Source: Pseudopyrenochaeta lycopersici (Eukaryota > Ascomycota > Dothideomycetes > Pleosporales > Pseudopyrenochaetaceae). From it: a stretch of 64,000 nucleotides of DNA. Every line of letters begins with the position of its first letter. The stretch's first letter is position 1. The position numbers and the translations under genes were made by a program. Below are positions 11,782 to 24,800 of this stretch, one piece after another. The DNA lies in assembly GCA_003313425.1 (NCBI GenBank), contig NHZP01000093.1, positions 1-64,000 of the forward strand, in the 5' to 3' direction. The notes under the pieces were generated by a model. The model had not been told where the DNA came from. It searched no databases and saw only the letters and a program-made list of their open reading frames with translations.

Positions 11782-12163
11782 ATGCTTGGCCAGTGCACCG
11801 AAGCGGAAGCATCGGACTTTGCGAGCAAGTGCATACGAGAGTTCTGGAATGGTGTGCGTGAGATGCGTCCGTTAGTCGGCGGCGGGATTATTCTATCTGT
11901 GACGTGCGGGTTGGCAGGAGTTCGCGAAGGGAGCATGGCAGATGGATGGCTGCGAGGTTCGGGAGTGAGGCCAGCCATGTACGTACTTGGGCGCGTAACA
12001 TCCACTCCATACTGCGCTCACAACCGCACATAGGGAAGTGAACTGCAAAAGTTTTCCATGGCATGGGAATATCTTGGGCGGCGATATCTCGTATAAACTC
12101 ATGGAGCTAGAGGATCTAGCGGTTGCTCAGATACAGGAAATGTCTCGCGACCAGGAAGAATGA
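11782..12163 (+). CDS. Hypothetical small protein, two exons, 108 aa
   Basis: Exon 1 11782-11978, intron 11979-12033 (GTACGT...CATAG, 55 nt), exon 2 12034-12163 ending GAAGAATGA. Joining gives an uninterrupted frame (MLGQCTEAEASDFASK..., then ..GGDISYKLMELEDLA.., ending SRDQEE). The same frame is open upstream to about 11640 without an ATG, next to a possible splice acceptor, so further 5' exons are possible and the start is uncertain. No known domain recognised. The clean intron and the acidic, helix-like C-terminus are the reasons for calling it. Confidence 0.4.
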
Positions 12164-12402
12164 AAACGTGTCCAAGGGTGGCGTGCCTCTCTGCGTGGCG
12201 AGACACTGTTAGTATATATACCAGCATACACTATGACCAGGTACAGTTTCCTATTTTTGGTCTAGTGGTCAATTCTCAAGAGTGTCTCGCTGCGCAGGGA
12301 GGCACGTTACGCCGAGACTATTCGAATCTGCCAAAACCTTCTGCCTACGCCTGCCTTAATATCACTTAGTAAAACATTCACAACAACATCGACAGCAATC
12401 GG

Positions 12403-12783
12403 TTGCGCCTTCTTCTAGGTCAACCTACCAAACGCCATATTATAGACGGCGACCGCTCCTGCCAGCCCGGACTTGCCCAGTACTCGTCGTTAGCCCAGCC
12501 ACAGTACAATGGCCAGCACAACCAACTGCTCACCCTGCCGCACCTCCACAGCGGCTCCCAGTATCCTTCGTTGTACGGCCACAACAGCAACCCGCAAACA
12601 CCCCAGCCGGGCAGGCCTGTAATCTCTGCGCCCAATGCAAACTCTACGATGCCCGCCACTGCAGCGCCCACCGCTCCGACCCATCCAGCCCTCGCCCTCG
12701 TCGTACCTGCACATGACCTCCGCATACTCGCAAGCGCCAATGCTTTCCAAGGCAGCCGCGCTCTCCTACAACCAGTGACCTAA
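12403..12783 (+). CDS. Hypothetical Gln/Pro/Ser-rich open frame
   Basis: An open frame of 126 codons, low in complexity (Q, P, S, N, H), ending TAA at 12781-12783. Overlapping frames on both strands are open as well because the region is GC-rich and repetitive in codon usage. It could be the disordered tail of a larger protein or non-coding; no domain is visible. The stop abuts the 78-bp tandem repeat. Confidence 0.2.
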   Translation: MRLLLGQPTKRHIIDGDRSCQPGLAQYSSLAQPQYNGQHNQLLTLPHLHSGSQYPSLYGHNSNPQTPQPGRPVISAPNANSTMPATAAPTAPTHPALALVVPAHDLRILASANAFQGSRALLQPVT

Positions 12784-12950
12784 TTGGATTGGAGGGGATT
12801 TGGCGTGGATGGATTTAGAGTGGATCTGGATGGAGTAGATTAATTGTCTCAGCGATTTGGATTGGATTGGAGGGGATTTGGCGTGGATGGATTTAGAGTG
12901 GATCTGGATGGAGTAGATTAATTGTCTCAGCGATTTGGATTGGATTGGAT
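12783..12950 (+). repeat. 78-bp tandem duplication plus partial third copy
   Basis: The unit starting ATTGGATTGGAGGGG at 12783 recurs at 12861 with no mismatch that I see. A third, partial copy (GATTTGGATTGGATTGGA) ends near 12950. The unit itself is built of GGATT(T/G)GG-like motifs. It sits exactly at the switch from gene island to RIP-degraded DNA. Confidence 0.85.
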
Positions 12951-12951
12951 T

Positions 12952-13451
12952 TGTAAGGCAGACTTCGTGGCACAGTTAGGGCGGTGTAGTTGAAAGTAAC
13001 TCTATTTAAAAGAAATAGACAAAATAGCAGATACCTCTTACTTTTAGGGGGAGAGGCTTACTGAAGTACAAGAGAAAGAGCTGCTAGCTTAAGCGCTGGG
13101 CTTAGATAGATAAGGTAAAAGACTAGGTAATAAAGCTGCCTTTTATTAAGTAAGATTTAGTTTACTTATAAAAATTAAACTCTTATATAACTCTTATCTT
13201 TAAAATAGTAACAGCTTTTATGTAACAAAGTATTATGAATCTAAATATTAGTGTTATAGTATTACTACGCTAGGCCTTTTTAAGGGCTAGCGCGTAACGT
13301 AAAGGACTGTTTGGGTTTAATCCTTCTAAAGAAAAGTCGCAGGTAAAAGGCAATAGTTATCTCTACCTTTTACCTAGAGAAAAAGGGTTATAAGTAAAAA
13401 GTAACTACTATATCTACCTTTTACTTAGTAGTACTATAGGATTAAGCCTAG
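12952..13451 (+). repeat. Diverged Gyp-C-type LTR relic, interrupted
   Basis: 12952-13056 (TGTAAGGCAG... AAATAGACAAAATAGCAGATACC) clearly matches the start of the Gyp-C LTR (17584, 25283). The stretch around 13380-13451 resembles its 3' end. In between lies a truncated copy of solo-LTR family D (13221-13320). Heavy RIP-type divergence. Confidence 0.55.
13221..13320 (+). repeat. Degenerate partial copy of LTR family D
   Basis: Aligns with the first 100 bp of the solo LTR at 41519 (TGTAAC.AAGTAT..TGAATCT.AAT, then GGGCTAGCGCG) with many C-to-T/G-to-A changes. The 3' half is missing. Confidence 0.6.
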
Positions 13452-13796
13452 CGCCTAAACTAGTAGTACTAGCTTTTATATTTAAATAGTACCTCTCTAC
13501 TAAAGGCAAGAAGTGTCTACTATTTTATCTATTTCCTTTTAAATTAAACTACTTTAACTAAGACTATCTTAACTATATATAGTAACTACCTTATATAATA
13601 GTAGATTATACCGCGCTTTAGCTCCTATTTATAGTTAATATATAGTTACTTAAGCTATTACTTCTTAAGTAAGTTTAGTAGTAAGGTAGTACTAATATAC
13701 TAGAACTAGATCTTATCCTAATAAGAGACTTAGTTCTAGTAGACGTAGAGAAAGTTCTAGTAGAGAAAGTTCTAGTAGAGGTAGAGAATCTTACTA

Positions 13797-13872
13797 TTTT
13801 TTATTATTTTTTTATTTATTTTTTATTTATTTTTTATTTATTTTTTATTTATTTTTTATTTATTTTTTAGTA
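13797..13872 (+). repeat. Short A/T tandem repeat, period about 11 bp
   Basis: About six copies of an ATTTTTTATTT unit, nearly perfect in the later copies. Confidence 0.85.
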
Positions 13873-16078
13873 TTTTTTTATAAACTTTTAAAATTAAAAA
13901 TGTCCTATTTAGGCTTAGTTTAATTAGAATAATATATTTTAGTTATTTATTACTTTTTTAGTAAACTATTTCCTTTTTATAATAAATAACTAGTAAGTAC
14001 TATAATATATAATAAATAATCTAACCTAATATAGCTAGAGATTTACCTATTATAGTATATAACGTATTTTAAAATTCTTAATTAGGATTAGCTTTAAAAA
14101 ATATTTTTATATTTTCTTTAAAAAGAGTAGTTCCCTCTTATAAAGAATTACTAGCTATTAATAATAAAAATTAGGTAATAATTTATATAATAGAGTTAGA
14201 TACTTAGCTAAGAAATTTAAAAGGATTTAAAATATATTATATTGTACTAGAACCTCTATAAAAGTTAACTCTTAGTAAGAATACTTATAAAGTAAGCTTA
14301 AATCTCTATAAAAACTTAGTTTTTATAAAAGATATTATAAAAAAAAGGACTAATTCTCTAGAAAACTTAGTTACTATAAAGAATATTATATAATAAAAGC
14401 TAATTCTCTATAGAAACTTACTTTCTGTAAAAGATATTATATAAAAAAAGCTTAATCTCTATAGAATGTTAATTACTATAATAAATGTTATATAAAAATA
14501 ACTTAATTTTAATTCAAAGATTACTACTATAAAGAATATTTTATAAATAAAGCTTTTTTTAGAGTTAGAGTTAAGTTACTATATAAAATATTATATAAAG
14601 ATAACTTTAGTTTTATAAAAGGCTAGTTACTATAGAGAATATTATCTATATATAGCTTACTTTCTATATAGAATAAAGTATTATAAAGAATACTAGTATA
14701 GTAAGCTAAAATCTTTATAAATATATAGTTACTATAAAGAGTATTATAAAAATAACTAAATTTTTATAAAAAGTAAAGTACTATATAAATTATTATATAA
14801 GAAGAAGTAAATTTTTAAGAAAAGTTAGTTACTATAAAGGTTATTACTTTATTAACTTAGAATTTATTTTAAAATTTCATTACTATATATAAAGTTAAAT
14901 TTTAAAGTTATAAACTATAACTTATAAATAAAATAAAATTAGTTTTTACTTACTTATTTTTTTAGCTATAATAAAGAAAAGTTAAGATATTTTTTACTTT
15001 TTTAAAAAGAATGTATATTTTCTAAGTTAGAGCTACTATCTAGAATATTAAAATCTAAAAAACTTAATAAAAATTAGTATATATAAATAATAGAATAAGT
15101 ATTTAATTATTAAAAACTATAAATAAATTATTATATACTATTTTTCTCTTCTAAAGTAGAAGACGAAGAAATAAAGTTACTATTAGTAGCTTCTAGTCTT
15201 CTATTTTTAAGCTTTTCTTCCTTTAGTACTATAAATAAATTAGTATTAATAATATAAAGTACTTAAAGTAATAGAATATATATTACTTTCTTCTAAATAT
15301 TTAGACTTTTACGTTTCTTTTTTTAAAAGAAGAGAAATACTAGCTAAAGCTTTATAAGCTTCTTCTAGCTCTTCTTTTAAAGCTTTCTTTCCTTTAGTCC
15401 TATATAGTTATATAATTAATAACTTATATAATTTATAATATAAAGTAAAAAGAAATATATAAAAGTATATATTATAGATCTAAAATAACTAAATATAACT
15501 CTATTTAAAAGCTTTTTATAAAAGAAAAAAGAAAAAGGCTTAAATAGTAAAATAAATTATAAATTAATAGCTCTTTTAGGTCTACCTCTAATAGATTTAG
15601 TAGTCTTATTAGTATATATACTACGTAAGATAGGTATTTTTTTAAAAAATTAAAATAATAGAGAGTAAAGACTTATATTTATATCTAGCTTTTACTAAGA
15701 TTATACTAGTCTATAAGTAGGCGAGAAAAAAAGAAAACTAAAACTGTAAATCCTAAAATAATTAAAAAAAATAAACTTTTTACATAATATAAATATAATA
15801 CTATAATTTTATTAAAAAAAATTAAATATAATAGCTTAATAAGCTAAAAAAAATTAAAGTAGTAAAAAACAAATATACTCTTGCTATAAGTTTAAGTACG
15901 TTAGATCTTAAAAAATAATATCTTATAAAAATATTTATATTACTTTTCTTTATAACTTATAGATATAAATCTTTTTAATAGTATTATATTTAAAAGTAGA
16001 TATAAGGGTAATATAAATAATATATAATAATAATTTTAAAAGTGATCTTATTTAAAAGTCTATCTAATTAGATATATT
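13873..16078. repeat. Extremely AT-rich tract with degenerate tandem repeats
   Basis: About 2.2 kb, almost free of CA, TG and CG. From about 14230 to 14850 phrases such as CTCTATA(G/A)AA.TTA, TTACTATAAAGAATATTAT and ATAAAAAAAGCT recur every 50-65 bp, pointing to an old tandem array. Toward 15150-15640 the minus strand shows weak coding character, with a Lys/Glu-rich stretch and an RGRPKR AT-hook-like motif near 15570-15590. That may be the tail of a dead transposase. No gene call. Confidence 0.5.
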
Positions 16079-16469
16079 TGTTACAATCCTGCTAAGGCCC
16101 TGTCCCAGCGGACCTAATAGACTTCAGGGACATTGGACAAAACAACAAAGATTATGTGACGTGCTTAGTTAATTAGTATAATTAGTAGCACTAAGCATAT
16201 TAAGCATACTAAGTAACCTGCATAATCTCTATATATATAGATTACCGTAATAAACTCTTATAAATTATTATATTTAACTTAATATTATACCTTATAGTAT
16301 AGTAATAAGTAATACTAATTATTCTTAAACCCTTAGTACTCTTTATAGAAGCGCCCTCTTACTATTATAGTGTCCAAACCCCTGTCTATTAGGTCCCTTA
16401 CTTTATTCCTAAGAACTAACCTTACAGTCTTATTAGCTACTCTTACTAATAGCTTTTAAGATCTTTACA
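16079..16469 (+). repeat. Gyp-B-family LTR, strongly RIP-mutated
   Basis: TGTTACAATCCTGCT ... ATCTTTACA aligns along its whole length with the 389-bp LTR of Gyp-B. No adjacent internal region on either side and no matching duplication (ATATT left, CTAGC right), so it is a solo LTR with eroded or rearranged flanks. Confidence 0.8.
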
Positions 16470-16819
16470 CTAGCCTACTAACCTTAACTCTCCGCTATGT
16501 ATACTAACTCTAAACTCTTATAATAATAACTAATAGTAGAATTATCTAATACACCTTTAGCAGTAAATTTATTAACATTATATAAGAAGAGATTTTGTAT
16601 AAGATAAGATATAAAAATAAGACCTTATTAATATAATAGGTATGTTTTAAAGATATAAGTTACCTTTAGAATTTTAGATAAGAACTCTAAAGCTAAGTAA
16701 AACTAAGCGAGATTTTTTGTGTAAGGGGCCTCTCTCGTCGTATCCTCTCGGATAGGTTAAAAAGTCCTAAGACTCGCTCCGCCTAATTGAAAATAAGCCA
16801 GACAAATCTGGGATAATAG
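16470..16819. other. Degraded spacer between two solo LTRs
   Basis: AT-rich, turning more GC-balanced from about 16710 to 16819. No frame or repeat recognised. Confidence 0.35.
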
Positions 16820-17207
16820 TGTTACGATCCTGCTGAGACCCTGTGCCCAGCGGCCCCAGCTGAGCCTCGCGGACATTGGACTAACAACCGAGATCACGTG
16901 ACGTGCTCAGTTGATCAGTATGATCAGTAATACTGAGCACCTCGAGCATACTAAGCAACGTGCATAACTCCTATGTATATAGATTACAGTAATAAACCCT
17001 TATAGCTTATTATGTTTAACTTAATATTATACCTTACAGTATAGTAATAGTAATACTAATTATTCTTAACCCTTAATACTCTTTACAGAAGCACCCTCTT
17101 ACTATCTTAGTATTAAACCCCTTCTATATAGTCCCTCACTCTATCCTAGAGAACTAACCTTACAGTCTTATTAGTTATCCTTACTAATAGCTTTTAAGAT
17201 CTTCACA
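16820..17207 (+). repeat. Solo LTR of the Gyp-B family with TSD AATAG
   Basis: 388 bp, TGTTACGATCC ... GATCTTCACA, flanked by AATAG at 16815-16819 and again at 17208-17212. It is less RIP-mutated than 16079-16469. Produced by LTR-LTR recombination of a former full element. Confidence 0.9.
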
Positions 17208-17583
17208 AATAGACGGTTATTAAGCAGATGAAATGGCTCCTCCTTCCCTCCTCTATTATCCTAACAGCTATTACCCCCCCTGCCTAGGTAATAATACTAT
17301 AGTTATAGATTTAGTAATTATAAGTGTACTTAAGTTCTAGAAGCTTTTTATAGCATGTTATAATAGCAAAACGAATCTTATTAACTATATATTCCTTACA
17401 GGCATAACAAGAATATTTTCTAGGCTAATTTACATATTAGCTACCCGTTTGCTGTAAGGCGTAAGGAACTAACTATTTAATACTTTATCTCCCTTATTAC
17501 TTCCTGGTGAGTAAATAAAGTTACTATACACCCTCGCTGTTAGTTATAACTTTCTGCTGCGGGCTTAGTTATTAAAGAGTTAG
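17208..17583 (+). pseudogene. 5' part of an unidentified degraded frame, split by Gyp-C
   Basis: Near the right end the plus strand reads ..VTIHPRC, LS AAGLVIKEL and, after removing Gyp-C and one GTTAG copy, continues in the same frame at 25590. The rest is AT-rich DNA with a poly-C run at 17274-17280. Family not recognised. Confidence 0.35.
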
Positions 17584-17885
17584 TGTAAGGCAGTCAACAC
17601 GCACAGTTGGGACGGTCTTAGTTAAAGAAACTTAATTTAAAAGGAAATGGACAAAATAGCAGATACCTCTTACCTTCGGGGGAGAGGTGCTGCCTATATA
17701 CATGAGCTAGAGCAGGCTAGTCCTGATCTAGTTACCTAGCTTAGTGAAAGGTAAGAGGTAACAGTTACCTTTCACCTGCGTCTAGTAACTTGGCAGGATC
17801 GTTACCTTTCACCTGCGTCTAGTAACTTGGAAGGATTGAACCCTTTTACCTGCGTCTAGTAACCTGAAAGAATTAAACCCTAACA
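17584..17885 (-). repeat. 3' LTR of Gyp-C
   Basis: 302 bp, nearly identical to 25283-25584 with a handful of C/T and G/A differences; same internal triple repeat. Adjoined internally by a run of C (17887-17900), the complement of the polypurine tract expected next to a 3' LTR. Confidence 0.9.
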
Positions 17886-18339
17886 TGACCCCCCCCCCTT
17901 TAAAATAGTGAGGGCCTCTAAACTAAGAGACAAAAATTTAAGATAAAATATAAGAAAACTGTTTACTACTAAGTCCCTCTAACTTAGTAAATCTAGTAAT
18001 AGGCTTTATATAGCGCTGCGCATATCTAAACAGTTTCCTATACAAAATCGCTAAGCTCTAAGGTATTTTCTAATACTTCTACTCCGCGACGCGAAAACAG
18101 AACCTAAAGACCTTTGTATAATACATATAGGAGCAACCTTTACAATTTTTATTTAGTTACAAGGTCCCTAGACGTAGCGCGCAAAGCAAGGTGCACTGCG
18201 CAAAGTAAGGGCGAAGGCGAGCAATCTTAAGGATATAGATGCGCGAATTAAGGCTAGAGGCGCGCAAATTGAGGCAAATTAAGGCGCGCTAACTTAAGCA
18301 AAACTGTTTAGATACCTTCGTCGCCGCTGAGATACTCTT

Positions 18340-21300
18340 CTACAGCTAGCCTATCCTCGTTAAGTAGTAACTAATTTAGAGGTATACAATAAGTAGGTAG
18401 CTTAGGCTTATCAGGCTGTCGCTAATAAAATAGATAAGCGTTATAGTTATTAGGGTACTTAGTTGCTAGGTGCTAGGTAGGTTTCAGGTATCTAGTCTAT
18501 TTAATTAGGTACTACTACTTGCGCTTTTAGCGGCCTTTAACGCTAGTTTACTAGTAATTAAGAAAATTATTAATAAGCTACTCGTCTTAAACCTCGCCGT
18601 TAGGATTAATTACTTTAATAGCTACTAGCTAAGCTAGCGCTTAATCTAGAAGCCCTTTTAAGGGCGCAGGCTAAAGAAGCTTAAGGTAAAATATAAGAAA
18701 AACTCTGCTGCCTAACATGTCTAGTAGAAGGTCTAATTAATACGCCCAGCTGTTATACACAACTCTTATAACGCTGTAAGGCCCTGCCTACTTAAGGTCT
18801 AGCTTCTTTAATTCCTGTTTAGTAGACTAATTAATTATGTTAACTATAACTTAGTCTTTAACAGCGTACTTTAGTACTAATTAGCGAGAGGTATTAGCGT
18901 AGTAAGCTTATTCTTATTAAGCCTATAGTATTTATTCTTATAAATAAGCGACTAGGTCTGCGTAGGTGTTTATAAGCTCGTCTGCCTAGATTTTATTACT
19001 AGCTGCGGCGCTACTAAGCTTTTTATTATGGTTTTCCCCTAGGTGTATACTACTGCGAGGGTGATATCTAAGATCCGTAAAGAATAGCGTTATGCCTATA
19101 AAGGCGTTAACTGTATTATTAGCCTAAAACTTAGCAACGTAAAGCCAGGCAGCCTAGTTAGTTTGTGCGTAGTTAATATACTAACAAAGATAAATTTCTA
19201 AGGCTTAATTTGCCTGCTTAGTCTGCCTATCTGTTTTAGGGTAATAGGCTGTTAATAAGCGCTGTTAGATACGCAGTTGCTTACAGACCCGCCTCTAAAA
19301 CTAACTAACAAAATTTAAACTGCAGTTAGAGATAATACTAAGGGGAATACTATATAATTTAAAGACCTCTATAAAGTACCTAGCAGCTTTAGCTGCAGTA
19401 TAGCTATGCGTAGGGAAAAAATACTGTCTTTTTATAAGGCAGTCTATAATAACGAGGATATTCTTAAAAGTACAGCTATCTAGCTAAGAGGCAGGTAAAT
19501 CTTAAATAAAATTAACTAAAATTTCTGTCTAGCGTCTATAAGGCACTAGCAGTAGCCGCAAGTAACTATGCTTGCTGTCCTAAGGGCTTTTTATTTAGCG
19601 ATAAGTAGCGCACGCGTCGTAATACTGTTTAATTAACAGGTGCATCTTTAGCTAGTAATACTGCGAGTATATAAGAAAGAACGTGTTGCGAGGGCCCTTA
19701 TAACTAGTAATTTAATAGTTATAACATAACTCTATAATGCGTCGGCGTAACTGTAGGTTAGGAGGCACGTAAAGCCTAGTCTTATCTATCCACAGGCGTT
19801 AGGAAGCTCTTTTAGCTGTGCTTAACAGGTCTGCAGCGGAGAAATAGTAGCTATTCTTATAAAACTATAATAGTAATTTAGCAGTTTCTATGTTAATAGC
19901 TTTAAAGGCCTTTTTAGCTATAGCGTCGTTAGCGTACGTAGCGTCTAGGATTTCTTCTGTTAACTGATAGTCGTCCTTATAACAGGGCAGCGAAGGATCT
20001 ATTATACTATTAATAGGCGTAGGATTATTATTATTATTATTAAATTCTATAAGAAAGTCTGTTTTATAAGCGCAGGTAAAGTAAAATTACACTACCTTAG
20101 CTTATTCCTAGGATATTTAGTCTAGGGACTTAGGTTAACTAAGGGCTAAGGCGCGTAAGGCTGTTACAACTGCTAGTTGTATGCTTAGGGAGAGCACTTA
20201 GGGTCTAAGAATAGCAGCCTATGTACTATAACAAGGGTCTTCTGCGTCTGTTAGGGTATCCTAAGGTTAACAGCTTAAAGCGTCTGCTTTACTGTTAGTT
20301 TCCCTAGGGGCATAGACAATCTTAAAGTTAAACTAGCTAAGAAATAAAGACTACTATACTTACTATTAGCTAAGTTTTTTAGTTATTATAAACTATTCTA
20401 GGTTCTTATAGTTTATTATTACCTATATTAGTTAAGAAGAGCCTATAAGTTTAGGCTCCTATTCTTTAAATACCTATATAATTACTATAAGTTTAAGATT
20501 ATAGATATTATAGTTACACTCTACTAAGGAGTATTTCTTTAAAAAGAAAGTAATAGGTTATAGGACGTCCTTATTATTATATTACTTTATAACCTTACCT
20601 AATACCTATCCTAACGCATTAGTAAAGATGTAGATTTACTTAGTAGGATTAAAATGCTTTAATACTACGCTTACACGAAATACTGCTTTAAGAGCCTTAA
20701 AAGCTTTTACTTCCTCCTCCCCTTATATAATTAGCTTATAATAAACCTTCTTATAGGCAGGTTTATTAGGATTACTACTTTTCTTTTCTACAATAGTAGC
20801 CTTAATAAGGCGTGTAAGCGGTAACGCTATCTTTAAGTAGCCTTTAATAAAGCGCTAGGAGAAGCTAGTATACCTAAGGAAAGCGAGTACATCTTAGGCA
20901 GTCTTTAGTGTTTCCTATTACTATACAGCCTTAATCTTCTTAGAGTTAATTTTAATACTCTTATTTATAATTATTATACCTAGGAACTTAATATAGTTTA
21001 TGTAAAATTCTAATTTACGCAGGTCTATATAGAACCCTTTTTCCTTAAGGCGCGTAAGCACCTTTTTTATATGCTCTATATAGGCTTCTACTAATTCTAA
21101 GAAAACTAAGATATTATCTAGATAGGCGGTATAAAACTTATTAAGGTACTTAAAAAGAGCGCTATTAATTACTCTTTAAAACGTAGCTAGAGTATTACAG
21201 AGGCCTATAGGTATTACGCGGTATTAATAAGTGCCCTAACGCGTAGAGAAGGTAGTAAGCTACTCTAAACTAGGCTTTATGCGAATTTAATAAAAAGCGT

Positions 21301-24300
21301 GTATAACATTATATTTAGAAAAGATAATAGCTTTATTAAGCTTAGCTAAAGTCTTACAGAAGAAAGGAATTAGGTATTAATCCTTAACAGAGGCTTTATT
21401 AAGGTCTTAATAATCTACGCAGACTTAGATACTACTACTAGGTTTAGTAATAATAAGTAAGTTATTTTATATAGCAGAGGGTCCCTAGAAGATAAAATCC
21501 TAGGCCTTTATCTCCTAAATATATTACTTAATAGCTTTAAACTGTTTACTAGAAAATAGTCTTACTTAATAATTAGGCACCTTAGCTTCTAGCTTAAGCT
21601 TAATCTTATAGTTATATTCTAAGTAATCTAAGAGCTTAGCTGCGGCTACTTTATTAAACATAGAAATAATTAAGGCATATTCCTTAAGTAGGTGCAGAGG
21701 CAGGATATCTTTTAATAAGACTTCCTTAGGAGGGTTAAAGAACTTATTATAGTCCTTTTATACTACTGCGCAACAGATTTTCTATAACGCTCCTAGTAGT
21801 AAGTAATAAACTATTATAAATAGAGGGTAGTTTTTTTATTTAGTAAACGCCCGAATAGCTCTTAGCAAGACAACCTTAATACCTACCACAGGTTTAGTTT
21901 ACTAGTATAGTACTTAGTGTTTATTGTCTAGCTTTACTAGGGCTGTAGTATCTAACTTTACCTATTATTAGCTAGTCTTACTTTTATTCCTACTATCTGT
22001 AGAGGAACTAGGCTATGTAAAGGCGTTAGGCGTAGCTCGCTCGCAGATAACTCGTAGTATATATAAGTATTACTAGTATTCTATTTAGCAGTATGCGTTA
22101 AGGAATTTAATTATACTCTAATAGTAATTAAAGCGTAGTACGTGCAGTTTCTTTTAGCAGAATCCTAATACTAGGTTAAAGGCCCTACACTAGTTAAGAA
22201 TATAGGCAGAAGTGTACTTAAAGTAGGAATTAATTTTTATATAGAATTTAACTCTATAAGTAATAGATTCTAAAGAAACGCCTTTATATCCTTCGCACAT
22301 AATAGGCGTAATAAGAGGAATTAGTTAGAACCCCTAGGTAAGCTAGAGGAACTGCTGTAAGATAAAGTTTACATCTGCCCTATTATCTACTAATGTCTAG
22401 GTAACGTAGGAGGCGTTTTCTTATTATCTAATTATACTCGTAAAAGTAAACTAGTCTAGGCTATCTAGACACAGCTTATCTTTCTAGACAGCCTGCGTGT
22501 ATCGCAGGAGTGCCTACGCTACGGGCTTATATATACCGCCCTAGTAAGTAGTAGCTAGCGCAGTTTCCTAAGACTAATTATTAACCCTAGATAAAGAACT
22601 TTTATCTAGGGTTACTCTTCTCCTAAATAAATAATAACTTTAGCTTTATTACTATTACTATTAGAGGCTTCTTTATAGTTAGAGTTACTAGTCTCTAGGC
22701 TTACGTGCACGTAATAATTAGTAGCTAGGTTACCGCGCGGATTTCCTTAATACTAGTTACAGCTAGAGTCCGCGTTGTAAGGCTTAGGACTGTTAGCTAG
22801 CTTATAGTTACCTATTCTATTATCTTTAAACAATAAACATAGGCCTAGAGTAGGCTTACTAGCTTTCTTAATAAGCTTATCCGCCGCTGTCTTTAGAACA
22901 AATTTACGAGGCGGTGCCAGGCTTAGTCTAGCTAGCGCGTTACGCCCCTTCGTTTAATTAGCGAGATACTAAGGCAATTACTAGAGGTCGTAGCTCTAAC
23001 ATGCATTATCGATTATATTATAAAGAGATTAGAAGTTAGCAGCGGTATAAACAGCGGGCGCGCTGCTAAGGCTCTGTTAGAGATAGCCTAGAAGCTTAGC
23101 CTAAAGCTTATACGCTTAAGTTATAGTAATCTATCTAAGCTAAGTAGTAATAGCGTTAAACTCTGTCTAGAACAGAGCCTATGCTTTAACTATAGTAGGG
23201 TATTCTAGCAAGCTACATTCTAGGAAGACTAAAGCATTATATTACTATTCTACTATAACGTAGTAGTTATAGTTACTAAAGATAGAGTTAAGGATATAAA
23301 AATACTTAAAGTTATCCTTATATTAACATAAAAACCTATCAGACTCTCGCAGTAAGGTTTAAGCAGAACTACTAGTAGCTTAAAATATAAATTATACTTA
23401 CATATTATTATGTTACTAGTCTAACCTATTATTTTTAAAATAGTTAAGTATCTTTGTAATCTACTTATAAAGATTAAGACCCCTAGAGTACACTAGAGGC
23501 ACCTGAATTTACTTATTTTTTATAGATAAGAACTAATATAACCCCTTAATCTTATAGTAGAGCTTAGTTAGATAAGGGCTTAGCGTTACTATATTACCTA
23601 GGGATGTTTAGTATTTGCGAGTAAGAGGAAAGTTAGTTAAGAGCAGAACACGCTAAGAGGAACTAAACTTATTAAGAATACTGCCTGCTGCGTTACCTTA
23701 GGGGAGGATTTATATAGGCGTACTTATTCCTCCTAGTAGAGGCTTATTTATAGCTCCTAGGGCTAGCTGTAATAGAGTAAGTCTAGTAAGGCCTAAAACC
23801 TTAGGAGAGCTAGACAACAGACAGTCGCGCAACGCAGAGTTACGCTTATTCTTAATTTCTTACAACAAACCTTCTAAGGTCTTGTAGTCAGTAACGAGCT
23901 TATTCTACTACTCGCTAAGCTTATTATATTCTTTAACTAGCTTATCTTTTTATTAAGTAAAGCTATATTATTATTTAGTTAGTTCCTGCTTTAGAGTAGA
24001 AGTGTTAAAGTAGCGTGTCTCTAACAACTTCTTATCCTTATTAAGAGCATGCAGGGCACACCTAAATAGTATTATTAGGCGTGTAAGTTATGTAGGCTTA
24101 AGGCTTAAGAACTTACTAGGGTAGTTTTTTATAAGCTAGATACTTAAGAGTGCTAATTACTAAATAGAAGTAGGTAGACTTAAGCTTACAGATAGTAGCA
24201 AAGCTAGAAGGCTACCTAGAGGAAGATAGTTATTAAAGTCTTTAGGGAGACCTAGATTAGCAGCTTCCTTACGTAGCTGTATCTAATAAGCTCCTATAGC

Positions 24301-24800
24301 ACGCTGTATTATATTGCGAGAGAAGGAATATAGGTTAACTTCCTTAGTTAATAAGTTAGCACGGGAGCTTATTAGCGCAAATTTAGGGTACTCTACGTCT
24401 TTAATAACAAGGTTTTCTAAGATAACTAGTTCTAAATCCTCTATAGCCTTATTCTTATTCTTCTCCTAGCGTTAACAGGCCCTTTCCCTAAGTTAATTAC
24501 AAGCCGCCTGTGTTTTAGCTAACACGTCGTCTTTCTAATAGGCTTAAAATTTAGGCTGCTAGCTAGAAGACCCTTTATTATAAGAGCTATCTACTATTAG
24601 GCTAAATAAAGAAGGTTAGATAGAAGTAAGAGTAGATATAGAGGTAAAAGTAAAAGTTAAAGTAAAACTAGAAGGAATCTTTAAGCTTTAGTAAGCAGAC
24701 TTAAGATTTAACTATTAGTTAAGTAGTGTTATTAGTTAGGTAAAGTTACTAAGACTAGGAGAAATACTTAGAAGTATCGTGCATAAGCTAAGTTTAAAGA
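18340..24800 (-). pseudogene. Gyp-C gag-pol remnant
   Basis: Minus-strand relic. Gag occupies about 24800-22850, with a zinc-knuckle-like CLLFK...IGNYK stretch near 22850-22800 (His now Asn/Tyr). The reverse transcriptase YxDD box is at about 21100-21126 (AYLDNILVF, second Asp now Asn). RNase H follows around 20550-20250. Integrase runs from about 19700 to 18700, with its first catalytic Asp region near 19440 (NILVIIDxLIKR) and TDRQTKQAN near 19260. A chromodomain is at about 18580-18430 (RKQQYLIKxTRYLKPT). The frame is continuous over long distances with TAA/TAG at former Gln/Trp codons. Chromodomains in fungal Gypsy elements are thought to direct integration to heterochromatin, which fits the setting. 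Confidence 0.8.

Noticed and set aside
17744..17885. CRISPR-like repeat array
   Set aside because: Three 35-40-bp repeats without unique spacers, inside an LTR and present identically in the other LTR.
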